From: Bacteroidota bacterium | Lineage (GTDB): Bacteria > Bacteroidota > Bacteroidia > B-17B0 > B-17BO | Reading direction: 5' to 3' | Assembly: GCA_947462425.1 (NCBI GenBank) | Contig: CANHPI010000185.1 | Span: forward strand, 1 to 6,004 | DNA: 6,004 nucleotides | Shown: positions 1 through 5,819 of the stretch, one piece after another | Position numbering within the stretch: the first letter of the stretch is position 1 | How the letters are laid out: each line of letters opens with the position of its first letter | Notes under the pieces: generated by a model | Databases searched by the model: none | What the model saw: only the letters and a program-made list of their open reading frames with translations | Told to the model about the DNA's origin: nothing | Position numbers and translations under genes: made by a program

Positions 1-92
1 ACCTGATTTAAAATCATTTGTACAAGAGTTTTAGCTTCTTGTAATGATTTATTCATTTTCCAATTTCCTGCAACTATTTTTTGTCTGCTCAT
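1..92 (-). CDS. tpiA: Triosephosphate isomerase, N-terminal fragment (runs off the left edge)
   Basis: The reverse strand from an ATG at 92-90 reads MSRQKIVAGNWKMNKSLQEA and continues to the window edge, giving 30 codons. The KIVAGNWKMN block is the hallmark first beta strand of triosephosphate isomerase. Asn10 and Lys12 match the active-site Asn and Lys that bind substrate in this TIM-barrel family. The enzyme interconverts dihydroxyacetone phosphate and glyceraldehyde 3-phosphate in the cytosol, in glycolysis and gluconeogenesis. The start codon directly follows the TAA of the upstream permease gene (TAAATG, no spacer). The two are therefore probably co-transcribed, and any translation signal for tpiA lies inside the end of the permease gene. 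The remaining roughly 220 residues of a normal family member lie outside the window. Confidence 0.93.
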   Translation of the reverse strand, partial: MSRQKIVAGNWKMNKSLQEAKTLVQMILNQ

Positions 93-1169
93 TTATTTAA
101 CTCTAACTCGTGGATCTAATATACCATAGGCAATATCCACAAATATATTAGTAACTACAAATATGGAAGCAAATATTAAGGTTGCTCCCATTACAACCGG
201 TAGGTCATTTTTTGTTAAGGCTTCAAACACCTCATAGCCAATTCCTTTCCAATTAAAAATATATTCTACAAAAACTGCTCCGGCCATTAATCCAGCAAAC
301 CAACCTGATATAGCTGTTACCACAGGGTTTAATGCGTTTTTTAAAGCGTGCTTAATAATTACAGCATACATTGATAAACCTTTTGCTTTGGCTGTTCTGA
401 TATAATCTTGATTCATGACATCCAATAATGAACTTCTCATTAATTGAACAACAATTGCTAAAGGTCTTATTCCAAGTGTTATTGCGGGAAGAATTAAATT
501 TTTTAATTTTAGTGTTTCTCCTTCCCAAACATCTATATCATATAAACTTCCGGTTGGTGATAAGCCAGTATATTCTGTTAAAACATATCCAAATAACCAG
601 GCAATAATTAGTCCTACAAAAAAGGACGGAGCAGCCATTCCCAAAACGGCTAATACTAATGATACTCTATCGTAAATGGTGTTCCTTTTTATCGCGCTAA
701 CGATACCTAAAAAAATACCAATTATAGATGCAATAACAATAGAAGTAAATGCTAAAACAGCTGTTTCGGGAAGTGTTTCAACAATTATGTCAGAAACTCG
801 TCTTTTAGTAATGTAAGAACGACGTAAATATGGTAGTTTTGCAATAATTGATTTATTTTCTCCAATAGTGAACAAGGGTTTCCAATTGTATTTTTCGGGA
901 TTTAAAAACCAGGGACTTTGATTATTAGTGTTATTATGAATTGAAATTGGAGAGAGATCATTTAAGTACATCGCATATTGCTCCATAATAGGTTTATCAG
1001 TTCCTAAATCTTTATGAATTGCCTCTATAGCCTCTTTATTAGCTCGTTGTCCAAGCATTATAGTAGCTGGATCTCCAGGTAATACATTAAATAGGAAAAA
1101 TATCACTGTAATTACACCGTACAAAACTAGTAAACTATATAATATTTTTTTAGTTATATACTTTATCAC
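93..1169 (-). CDS. DppB/OppB-type ABC transporter permease (peptide/nickel family)
   Basis: This 358-residue inner-membrane protein is an ABC importer permease of the dipeptide/oligopeptide/nickel class. Visible signs are a first membrane helix at about 9-31, then LPGDPA at 30-35 and LGTDKPIMEQY at 55-65, the typical N-terminal signature of this class. Further hydrophobic segments lie at about 134-160, 168-195, 223-245, 283-303 and 327-350. The EAA loop, which contacts the ATPase, is at about 256-285 (DYIRTAKAKGL, with Gly264). The C-terminal LDPRVR is also typical. The protein is longer than the usual 305-340 residues because of a polar stretch at about 70-125 between helices 1 and 2. The start is GTG: an in-frame TGA lies six codons upstream, and the first internal Met (38) would remove helix 1. 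No partner permease, ATPase or binding protein is present; the downstream neighbour is tpiA. The substrate cannot be told from sequence. Confidence 0.93.
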   Translation of the reverse strand: MIKYITKKILYSLLVLYGVITVIFFLFNVLPGDPATIMLGQRANKEAIEAIHKDLGTDKPIMEQYAMYLNDLSPISIHNNTNNQSPWFLNPEKYNWKPLFTIGENKSIIAKLPYLRRSYITKRRVSDIIVETLPETAVLAFTSIVIASIIGIFLGIVSAIKRNTIYDRVSLVLAVLGMAAPSFFVGLIIAWLFGYVLTEYTGLSPTGSLYDIDVWEGETLKLKNLILPAITLGIRPLAIVVQLMRSSLLDVMNQDYIRTAKAKGLSMYAVIIKHALKNALNPVVTAISGWFAGLMAGAVFVEYIFNWKGIGYEVFEALTKNDLPVVMGATLIFASIFVVTNIFVDIAYGILDPRVRVK

Positions 1170-1198
1170 AAATAAAAAAAGTTGTCATTCGTCTGCTA

Positions 1199-1234
1199 AG
1201 TAAATAAATAATTTTAGTAAATAAAATAATTTTT
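1199..1234. repeat. Imperfect tandem direct repeat, two 17-19 bp units
   Basis: AGTAAATAAATAATTTT (1199-1215) is followed directly by AGTAAATAAAATAATTTTT (1216-1234). The second copy differs only by one extra A and one extra T. It may be a simple slippage duplication in AT-rich DNA, or a tandem regulator site in the divergent promoter region. The sequence alone does not decide between these. Confidence 0.5.
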
Positions 1235-1274
1235 GCGAATTTTAAAGATTATGTGATGCATTAAAATTTTAAGG

Positions 1275-1282
1275 TAAATTTG
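1275..1282 (+). promoter_or_regulatory. Candidate -7 promoter box (TAnnTTTG) of the patatin gene
   Basis: TAAATTTG matches the Bacteroidota housekeeping -7 consensus TAnnTTTG exactly. No clear TTG -33 element lies at the expected distance; only TGTGATG near 1252 comes close. If the box is used, transcription would begin about three bases before the TTG start codon, giving an almost leaderless mRNA. A chance match is possible in such AT-rich sequence. Confidence 0.35.
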
Positions 1283-1288
1283 TAAAAC

Positions 1289-3604
1289 TTGAAATTTAAA
1301 AATAAAATATTTGCTATTCGGTACACCATTTTATGTCTTGCAATTTTAACTATAGTTAAGATTTCTAAGGCGCAAAAAGTTGGTTTGGTAATGAGTGGTG
1401 GTGGTGCTAGCGGAATAGCTCACATTGGTGTTTTAAAAGCACTTGAAGAAAATCACATACCTGTAAACTGCATTACGGGAACCTCCATAGGAAGTGTTAT
1501 TGGTGGCCTGTATGCTTCCGGATACTCTCCTCTTGAGATAGAGCAATTAGTTAAAAATACTACTTTTTCAAATTTAACTAAAGGCGAAATGTCTTCTAAG
1601 TTTGGTTACTTTCTTCGTAAACGTGATGATTATGCCTCATGGAGAACCTTAAAATTGAACTTAAACAATTCTTTGCTTAGTAATTTAGCAACTAATTTAA
1701 TAAACTCTGTGCCTATTGATTTTTATTTAATGGAAACTTTTGCTCCTGCAAATGCCGCATCTCATTATAATTTTGATAGTTTAATGATTCCTTTTCGCTG
1801 TGTTGCATCTGATATTGAGAAGAAGCAAAGTGTTGTATTTAGAAACGGAGATATGCCCTCAGCCATAAGAGCATCCATGAGTTATCCTTTTTATATAAGA
1901 CCAATTTCAATTGATGGTGCTTTGCTATTTGACGGAGGTTTGTATAATAATTTCCCATCAAATGTAATGTATGATGAGTTATATCCGGATTTTATTATTG
2001 GAAGTTCAGTTACAGAAAATTCACAAGTGCCGAGTGACGATAATTTATATTTACAATTACGAAACATGCTGATGAGTAAAAGTAATTTTAGTCCGGTATG
2101 TGAAAACGGTGTCATTATTCAGCCATGGGCTGACGTTAGTATTTTTAATTTTGAAGCCGCCAAACGTTTAATTGATAGTGGATATGCGGCAACTATAAGA
2201 AAAATGCCTGAAATAAAAGCGCATATTACAAATTATGAAAATACTGTTCAGTTATACGAAAAACGAAAGGTTTTTAAGGAAAAATCAAAGGCTTCGCGTA
2301 TTATTTATAATAAAGTAATGGTTGGTGGTGTTAGTGCTAATATGCAAAAATTTATTACTAAAAGTATTGCTCATAAACGTGATACATTTACTTTAAAACA
2401 ATTAAAGCGGCAGTATTTTAGATTAATGGCTGATGAAAAAATTAAATCAGCATATCCTATTACAAAATTAGATACTGTTTCAGGAAAGTACAGTTTAACC
2501 TTAAATGCTAAAAGGGATAAGCAATTATTTTTTGATATTGGTGGGAATTTATCAAACCGGCCAATAAGTAATTTTTTTCTAGCAGTGCAATATAATCATA
2601 TTGGAAAAATAGGTTTTACAGCCTATGCTAATGGATATTTAGGTAAATTAAATTCGAGTTCTTTAACTAAAATTAGACTTGAATTTCCAACTAAAGTGCC
2701 TTTTTATATTGAACCTTCTTTTACTATTTCAAGATGGGATTATTATAAAAGTAGCACTTTGTTTTATGATTTTGAAAAACCTGCTTATTTAGTTCAGGAA
2801 GATATATTTGGAGAATTAAATATTGGAGCACCAGTTGGTAACATAGGTAAAATAGTTATAACAGGCGGTGGGAGTGAGTGGATAAATAAGTATTACCAAA
2901 CAGATCAATTTAAGCGATTAGATACAAGCGACGTGAGTATATTTGATTTTGGATACGGACAAATATCTTATCAAATAAATACACTTAACAGAAAGCAATA
3001 TGCTTCAGAAGGTACAAATATATTAGTGAGAGCAAAAGTGGTTAGTGGCATAGAACATTATTATCCCGGATCAACCGCATTAGATACAGTTAATTATATT
3101 AATGGACCAGGTCACGATTGGTTTAATTTTAAAATTACTATTGATAAATATATTAAGCCGATTAAATATTTTAAAATTGGTATTTTTGCTGAGGGCGTTT
3201 ATTCTTCACAGGATTTTTTTAGAAATTATGCAGCTTCTATTTTATCAGCACCTTCGTTTAACCCAATTCCTGAAAGTCAAACGTTATTTATTGATGATTA
3301 TAGGGCGCATCAATATTTGGCTGGCGGCTTAAAAACAATTGTAAATCCCCGCAACAATTTCGATATTCGTTTTGAAGGTTATTTGTTTCAACCAGTATTG
3401 TCTATTTTAAAAACTTCAGATAATAAGGCCACTTATAGTAAACCGTTTTTATACCGGCACTTTCTGGGAATGGGAGCTTTGGTATATCATTCGCCTATTG
3501 GTCCTTTAAGTATTGGCGTTAATTATTATGATAGAAATGATAATAGTTTCTCGTTTTTCTTTCATTTTGGGTATATGATTTATAATAAAAAGTCTATTGA
3601 TTAA
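1289..3604 (+). CDS. Patatin-like phospholipase with C-terminal outer-membrane barrel (type Vd autotransporter-like)
   Basis: This 771-residue protein is probably an outer-membrane or surface lipid acyl hydrolase. It has a signal peptide at 1-28 (basic start, hydrophobic core, SKA before Gln29). The patatin domain spans about 30-310 with all catalytic elements: the oxyanion-hole loop SGGGASG at 36-42, the nucleophile motif GTSIG with Ser66, and the DGG motif with Asp215. A POTRA-like segment follows at about 338-410. From about 412 to the end, amphipathic strands rich in aromatic residues resemble the BamA/D15-type barrel, ending in SFSFFFHFGYMIY. This order matches PlpD-type (type Vd) secretion, in which the barrel anchors the enzyme in the outer membrane. 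The start is TTG: an in-frame TAA lies two codons upstream, and the next Met (35) would delete the signal peptide. Lipid substrate and final location of the enzyme domain are inferred from the family. The gene appears monocistronic, with no clear hairpin terminator behind it. Confidence 0.92.
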   Translation: MKFKNKIFAIRYTILCLAILTIVKISKAQKVGLVMSGGGASGIAHIGVLKALEENHIPVNCITGTSIGSVIGGLYASGYSPLEIEQLVKNTTFSNLTKGEMSSKFGYFLRKRDDYASWRTLKLNLNNSLLSNLATNLINSVPIDFYLMETFAPANAASHYNFDSLMIPFRCVASDIEKKQSVVFRNGDMPSAIRASMSYPFYIRPISIDGALLFDGGLYNNFPSNVMYDELYPDFIIGSSVTENSQVPSDDNLYLQLRNMLMSKSNFSPVCENGVIIQPWADVSIFNFEAAKRLIDSGYAATIRKMPEIKAHITNYENTVQLYEKRKVFKEKSKASRIIYNKVMVGGVSANMQKFITKSIAHKRDTFTLKQLKRQYFRLMADEKIKSAYPITKLDTVSGKYSLTLNAKRDKQLFFDIGGNLSNRPISNFFLAVQYNHIGKIGFTAYANGYLGKLNSSSLTKIRLEFPTKVPFYIEPSFTISRWDYYKSSTLFYDFEKPAYLVQEDIFGELNIGAPVGNIGKIVITGGGSEWINKYYQTDQFKRLDTSDVSIFDFGYGQISYQINTLNRKQYASEGTNILVRAKVVSGIEHYYPGSTALDTVNYINGPGHDWFNFKITIDKYIKPIKYFKIGIFAEGVYSSQDFFRNYAASILSAPSFNPIPESQTLFIDDYRAHQYLAGGLKTIVNPRNNFDIRFEGYLFQPVLSILKTSDNKATYSKPFLYRHFLGMGALVYHSPIGPLSIGVNYYDRNDNSFSFFFHFGYMIYNKKSID

Positions 3605-3705
3605 ATTTCCCTCTTTAAAGTCTTGTTTTCGCTAGTTTATTTATGTTTATTACTCATTGTTATTTCATTTAACAAATTTTAAATTTATATCGGTTTTATT
3701 GGTTA

Positions 3706-3713
3706 TAAATTTG
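3706..3713 (+). promoter_or_regulatory. Candidate distal -7 box (TAnnTTTG) for the thioredoxin-like gene
   Basis: TAAATTTG is an exact match to TAnnTTTG. Use of this box would place the transcription start near 3717, about 47 bases before the ATG at 3764. No TTG lies at the usual -33 distance. Its last three bases could instead serve as the -33 TTG of the downstream box. Confidence 0.35.
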
Positions 3714-3745
3714 AACCATACAATTCATTTAAATCATTATTTTTG
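3711..3745 (+). promoter_or_regulatory. Candidate Bacteroidota promoter (TTG ... TATTTTTG) for the thioredoxin-like gene
   Basis: TTG at 3711-3713 and TATTTTTG at 3738-3745 resemble the -33 TTG and -7 TAnnTTTG elements. The 24-bp gap is slightly longer than commonly reported. The predicted transcription start near 3749 would leave a leader of about 15 bases before the ATG at 3764. The -7 box overlaps the alternative TTG start at 3743, which argues that translation begins at the ATG. Confidence 0.45.
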
Positions 3746-3763
3746 AATATTATTATATACTTT

Positions 3764-5281
3764 ATGAAAAAAATATTATTAAGCTTTAGTTTGTTTTCTA
3801 TAATCGCTGGAGCATATGCGCAAACTGGTCATGACATTAAAATTAATTTCAAAAACTGCAAAGATACAGTGATGTATTTAGCTTTTTACCAATTTGATAA
3901 ATCGTATTTGGCTGATACTTGCAAAAAAGTGGTGAAAGGTAACATCGTTTTTAAAGGACCAAAGACTTTAGATAAAGGGGTTTATTACTTGGTAAGCCAA
4001 GATAAGGCTCGCTATTTTGATTTTTTTATTAGCGATAATAATCAAAAAATTGTAATGAGCACTGACTCTGCTGATTTAGTTAAAAATTTAAAATCCATTA
4101 ATTCTAAAGAAAATGATGATTTCTTTATGTACATCAAATTTATTACTGATAAGAACAAGGAATATGGAGAAGTAAAAAGTAAAACAAAAGGAATGAATGC
4201 AAAAGATTCAGCTGCCTTTATGATGGAAAAGGGAAAATTATTAAATGAAACGGTGATGGCATATGAAAGCAAATTTTTGGCCGACCATAAAGGCACTTTT
4301 GTTGGAGATGTTATTAATTTAAAAATGGAAAAAGAAGCTAAGGAAATTCCAAAAGCTTCAAATGGCAGACCAGATAGTTTGTATAGTTATCTTTACTATA
4401 AAGCACATTTTTGGGATGGTGTTAATTTTCAGGATGATGGTATTATGCGTACCCCATTTTTTGCTGATAAGTTAAAAAAGTACTTTAACAGTGTTATTAT
4501 TCAAAATCCGGATAGCGTAAGTGCAGAGATTGATAGATTAATGGCTAAAACTAAAGCCGGCACAATGATGCAAAAATTATTAATTGCACATTTTTTATTT
4601 ACGTATGAATCGTCTAAAGTGATGGGTTTTGATAAGGTATTTGTTCATGTAATTGATAAATACATTAGAACGGGCATGGCAAAAGAAGTTTATGATGAAA
4701 AAACAATAGAAAAAATAAAAGAACGTGGAGAAATACTAAAACCTTTATTGCTAGGAAGTATGGCGCCAGATTTATTGATGATTGATACCATTGGTCATAA
4801 ACAAGTAGCTAAAATGGGATTTGATACCGTAAAAACGAGTCAAGGTGCTACTAAATTATATTATGATAATGCTCAAAATTTAGCTCAATTATTTGTGTCG
4901 TTATATGGTGTAAAAACAGATTATTTAGCGCTTGTTTTTTGGGATGTTGATTGTGGTCACTGTAAAACGGAAATTCCAAAATTATTGGAAGAATATCATG
5001 CTTTGAAAAAAGAAGGGTATGACATTAAAGTAGTGGCAATGTACACTCAGCATGAATATGAAAAATGGAGAAAATATGTTGCCGAAAATAAATTAGATTG
5101 GATTAATCTCTACGATGGTGTCCACATTAATAATTTGAAAGAAAAATATGATATTTATTCAACTCCTGTTATTTATATATTGGATAAAAATAAGCGCATT
5201 AAAGCTAAACGTATTGGCACTGAACAAGTAAAAGATATTGTAAAGCAAATGGAAAAAGAATATAAAGCAGAGAAGAAATAA
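3764..5281 (+). CDS. Secreted thioredoxin-like protein with DUF4369- and DUF5106-like domains
   Basis: This 505-residue protein is probably periplasmic and acts in thiol-disulfide exchange. The signal peptide MKKILLSFSLFSIIAGAYAQ has an AYA cleavage site after residue 19. Residues about 23-110 look like the small beta DUF4369 domain. Residues about 165-325 resemble DUF5106, including FWDGVNF and RTPFF at about 217-233. Residues about 330-500 form a TlpA/thioredoxin fold, with GSMAPDL at 331-337, the redox motif CGHC at 397-400, and the cis-proline in STP with Pro468. Both cysteines and the cis-Pro are intact. The distance from APDL to CGHC, about 60 residues, is roughly twice that of a plain TlpA domain. 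I prefer the ATG at 3764 over an in-frame TTG at 3743. The ATG gives a textbook signal peptide, and the TTG lies inside a -7 box. Proteins of this type are abundant in Bacteroidota, but their substrates are mostly unknown. The gene stands alone and ends at a strong terminator. Confidence 0.9.
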   Translation: MKKILLSFSLFSIIAGAYAQTGHDIKINFKNCKDTVMYLAFYQFDKSYLADTCKKVVKGNIVFKGPKTLDKGVYYLVSQDKARYFDFFISDNNQKIVMSTDSADLVKNLKSINSKENDDFFMYIKFITDKNKEYGEVKSKTKGMNAKDSAAFMMEKGKLLNETVMAYESKFLADHKGTFVGDVINLKMEKEAKEIPKASNGRPDSLYSYLYYKAHFWDGVNFQDDGIMRTPFFADKLKKYFNSVIIQNPDSVSAEIDRLMAKTKAGTMMQKLLIAHFLFTYESSKVMGFDKVFVHVIDKYIRTGMAKEVYDEKTIEKIKERGEILKPLLLGSMAPDLLMIDTIGHKQVAKMGFDTVKTSQGATKLYYDNAQNLAQLFVSLYGVKTDYLALVFWDVDCGHCKTEIPKLLEEYHALKKEGYDIKVVAMYTQHEYEKWRKYVAENKLDWINLYDGVHINNLKEKYDIYSTPVIYILDKNKRIKAKRIGTEQVKDIVKQMEKEYKAEKK

Positions 5282-5305
5282 ACTTTGTTATATTTTAATA
5301 TTACA

Positions 5306-5332
5306 AGCCGCTCGTTGAGCGGCTTTTTTTTT
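5306..5332 (+). terminator. Intrinsic terminator, possibly bidirectional
   Basis: AGCCGCTC (5306-5313) pairs perfectly with GAGCGGCT (5317-5324) around a GTT loop, and a run of T follows to 5332. It ends the thioredoxin-like gene 25 bp after its stop codon. On the opposite strand the same hairpin lies just past the crcB stop, followed by the weaker TTGTAATATT, so it may also serve crcB. Confidence 0.93.
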
Positions 5333-5334
5333 AA

Positions 5335-5688
5335 TCACTTAGCAAACATAAAAAATATGCTTGTGCAAAGAATACAACTTACAACAATATTTATTATTGC
5401 CCAAACAGTCATACCCTGTTTAATTAGTTCAAAGGTTTCGTAACTAAAGGTTGAGAATGTGCTCAGCCCGCCGCAAATTCCTATTATAATAAGGTGCTTG
5501 TAGTTATCAGGAATTAAGTTTTTTTCTTGGTAAATATAAATAAGAGTCCCGAAAATAAAACAGCTGATTATATTTGACGATAAGGTGGCAATGGGAAGCG
5601 ATAAAGTTGTTTTACCAAATAATAGAGCAATCATAAAACGTAATACGCTTCCTAATCCTCCGCCTATAAATACTAGTATGTAGTTCAT
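5335..5688 (-). CDS. crcB: CrcB/Fluc fluoride channel
   Basis: This 117-residue protein with four hydrophobic segments exports fluoride as an inner-membrane channel. It is of normal length for the family, whose single-gene members work as dual-topology homodimers. Family marks in order are GGGLGSVLRF at 9-18 (Arg17), a pore Asn39 in helix 2 (TLSSN), and the block GICGGLSTFSTFS at 70-82. That block contains the two Phe-box residues Phe78 and Phe81 and the helix-3 break. Helix 4 has NIVVS (Asn100, Ser104), with Asn where some characterised members have Tyr. The ATG start is preceded by an A-rich stretch. Only 17 bp separate the start codon from the cloverleaf repeat, so a conventional fluoride riboswitch does not fit between them, and I see none of its conserved sequence. 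anmK lies upstream on the same strand, so read-through expression across the repeat is possible. Confidence 0.95.
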   Translation of the reverse strand: MNYILVFIGGGLGSVLRFMIALLFGKTTLSLPIATLSSNIISCFIFGTLIYIYQEKNLIPDNYKHLIIIGICGGLSTFSTFSYETFELIKQGMTVWAIINIVVSCILCTSIFFMFAK

Positions 5689-5705
5689 TTTATTTTTTTA
5701 TTTTT

Positions 5706-5813
5706 TGTCAGTTCGAGTAGTTCTGCCGCCTTTTTGCAGAACATATCGAGAACTTTTTATGCAACTTCTCGATACACATTTGTAAGAGGCAGACAAATGT
5801 ACTCGAAGTGACA
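5706..5813. repeat. REP/MITE-like palindromic element with four-way-junction (cloverleaf) fold
   Basis: The terminal arms 5706-5718 and 5801-5813 pair at 12 of 13 positions, with one G-G mismatch at 5711/5808. They enclose three hairpins in a row. Hairpin 1 is GTTCTGC/GCAGAAC (5720-5726 with 5736-5742, 9-nt loop). Hairpin 2 is TATCGAGAA/TTCTCGATA (5744-5752 with 5766-5774, 13-nt loop). Hairpin 3 is ACATTTGT/ACAAATGT (5776-5783 with 5793-5800, 9-nt loop). Linkers are zero or one base, so the whole segment forms a closed cloverleaf on either strand. Ends of the form GTCA.TTCGAGTA with a central TCGAGAA hairpin recall dispersed palindromic repeats of Flavobacteriia, which are thought to be moved by REP-associated Y1 transposases. 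No target-site duplication is visible and no second copy lies in this window, so repeat status rests on recalled similarity. Confidence 0.75.
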
Positions 5814-5819
5814 CTTACG

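Larger units (their letters stand above)
1170..1288. other. Divergent intergenic region between permease and patatin genes
   Basis: This 119-bp, very AT-rich spacer must hold promoters for both the minus-strand permease-tpiA pair and the plus-strand patatin gene. It contains an imperfect tandem repeat (1199-1234) and one exact TAnnTTTG box facing the patatin gene. No exact box faces the permease. The only near match on that strand, TTTATTTG, overlaps the GTG start codon and is probably chance. Confidence 0.6.
3605..3763. other. Intergenic region upstream of the thioredoxin-like gene
   Basis: This 159-bp AT-rich spacer contains no convincing ORF and no G+C-rich hairpin with a T run, so the end of the patatin transcript is not visible. 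Its right half carries two exact TAnnTTTG boxes (3706-3713 and 3738-3745) that probably drive the downstream gene. Confidence 0.6.

Noticed and set aside
1169..1176. TTTATTTG on the minus strand as a -7 box for the permease
   Set aside because: It misses the invariant A of TAnnTTTG and its last G is the first base of the GTG start codon, so it could not give a usable transcript.
1891..2115. Minus-strand open frame of 74 codons inside the patatin gene
   Set aside because: It lies wholly opposite the catalytic Asp region of a clearly real gene, has no recognisable motif, and looks like a by-product of AT-rich coding sequence.
3102..3332. Plus-strand open frame of 76 codons in another frame of the patatin gene
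   Set aside because: It overlaps the barrel-coding region, and its Leu/Ile-rich product is what a frame-shifted beta-strand region gives. The main frame is uninterrupted, so it is not a frameshift remnant.
3656..3720. Short AT-only palindromes such as AAATTTTAAATTT and GGTT...AACC as terminator or operator
   Set aside because: The stems are four to six weak base pairs in very AT-rich DNA and are expected by chance.
3743..3763. TTG at 3743 as the start of the thioredoxin-like gene
   Set aside because: It would add seven residues before a perfect MKK-type signal peptide, and it overlaps a candidate -7 promoter box.
4042..4296. Minus-strand open frame of 84 codons inside the thioredoxin-like gene
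   Set aside because: It is fully antisense to an intact gene, with no family motif and no promoter of its own.
5706..5813. tRNA, fluoride riboswitch or CRISPR array
   Set aside because: The cloverleaf has no tRNA acceptor length, T-loop GTTC context or anticodon stem geometry. It lacks the compact fluoride aptamer layout, and no direct repeats with spacers are present.
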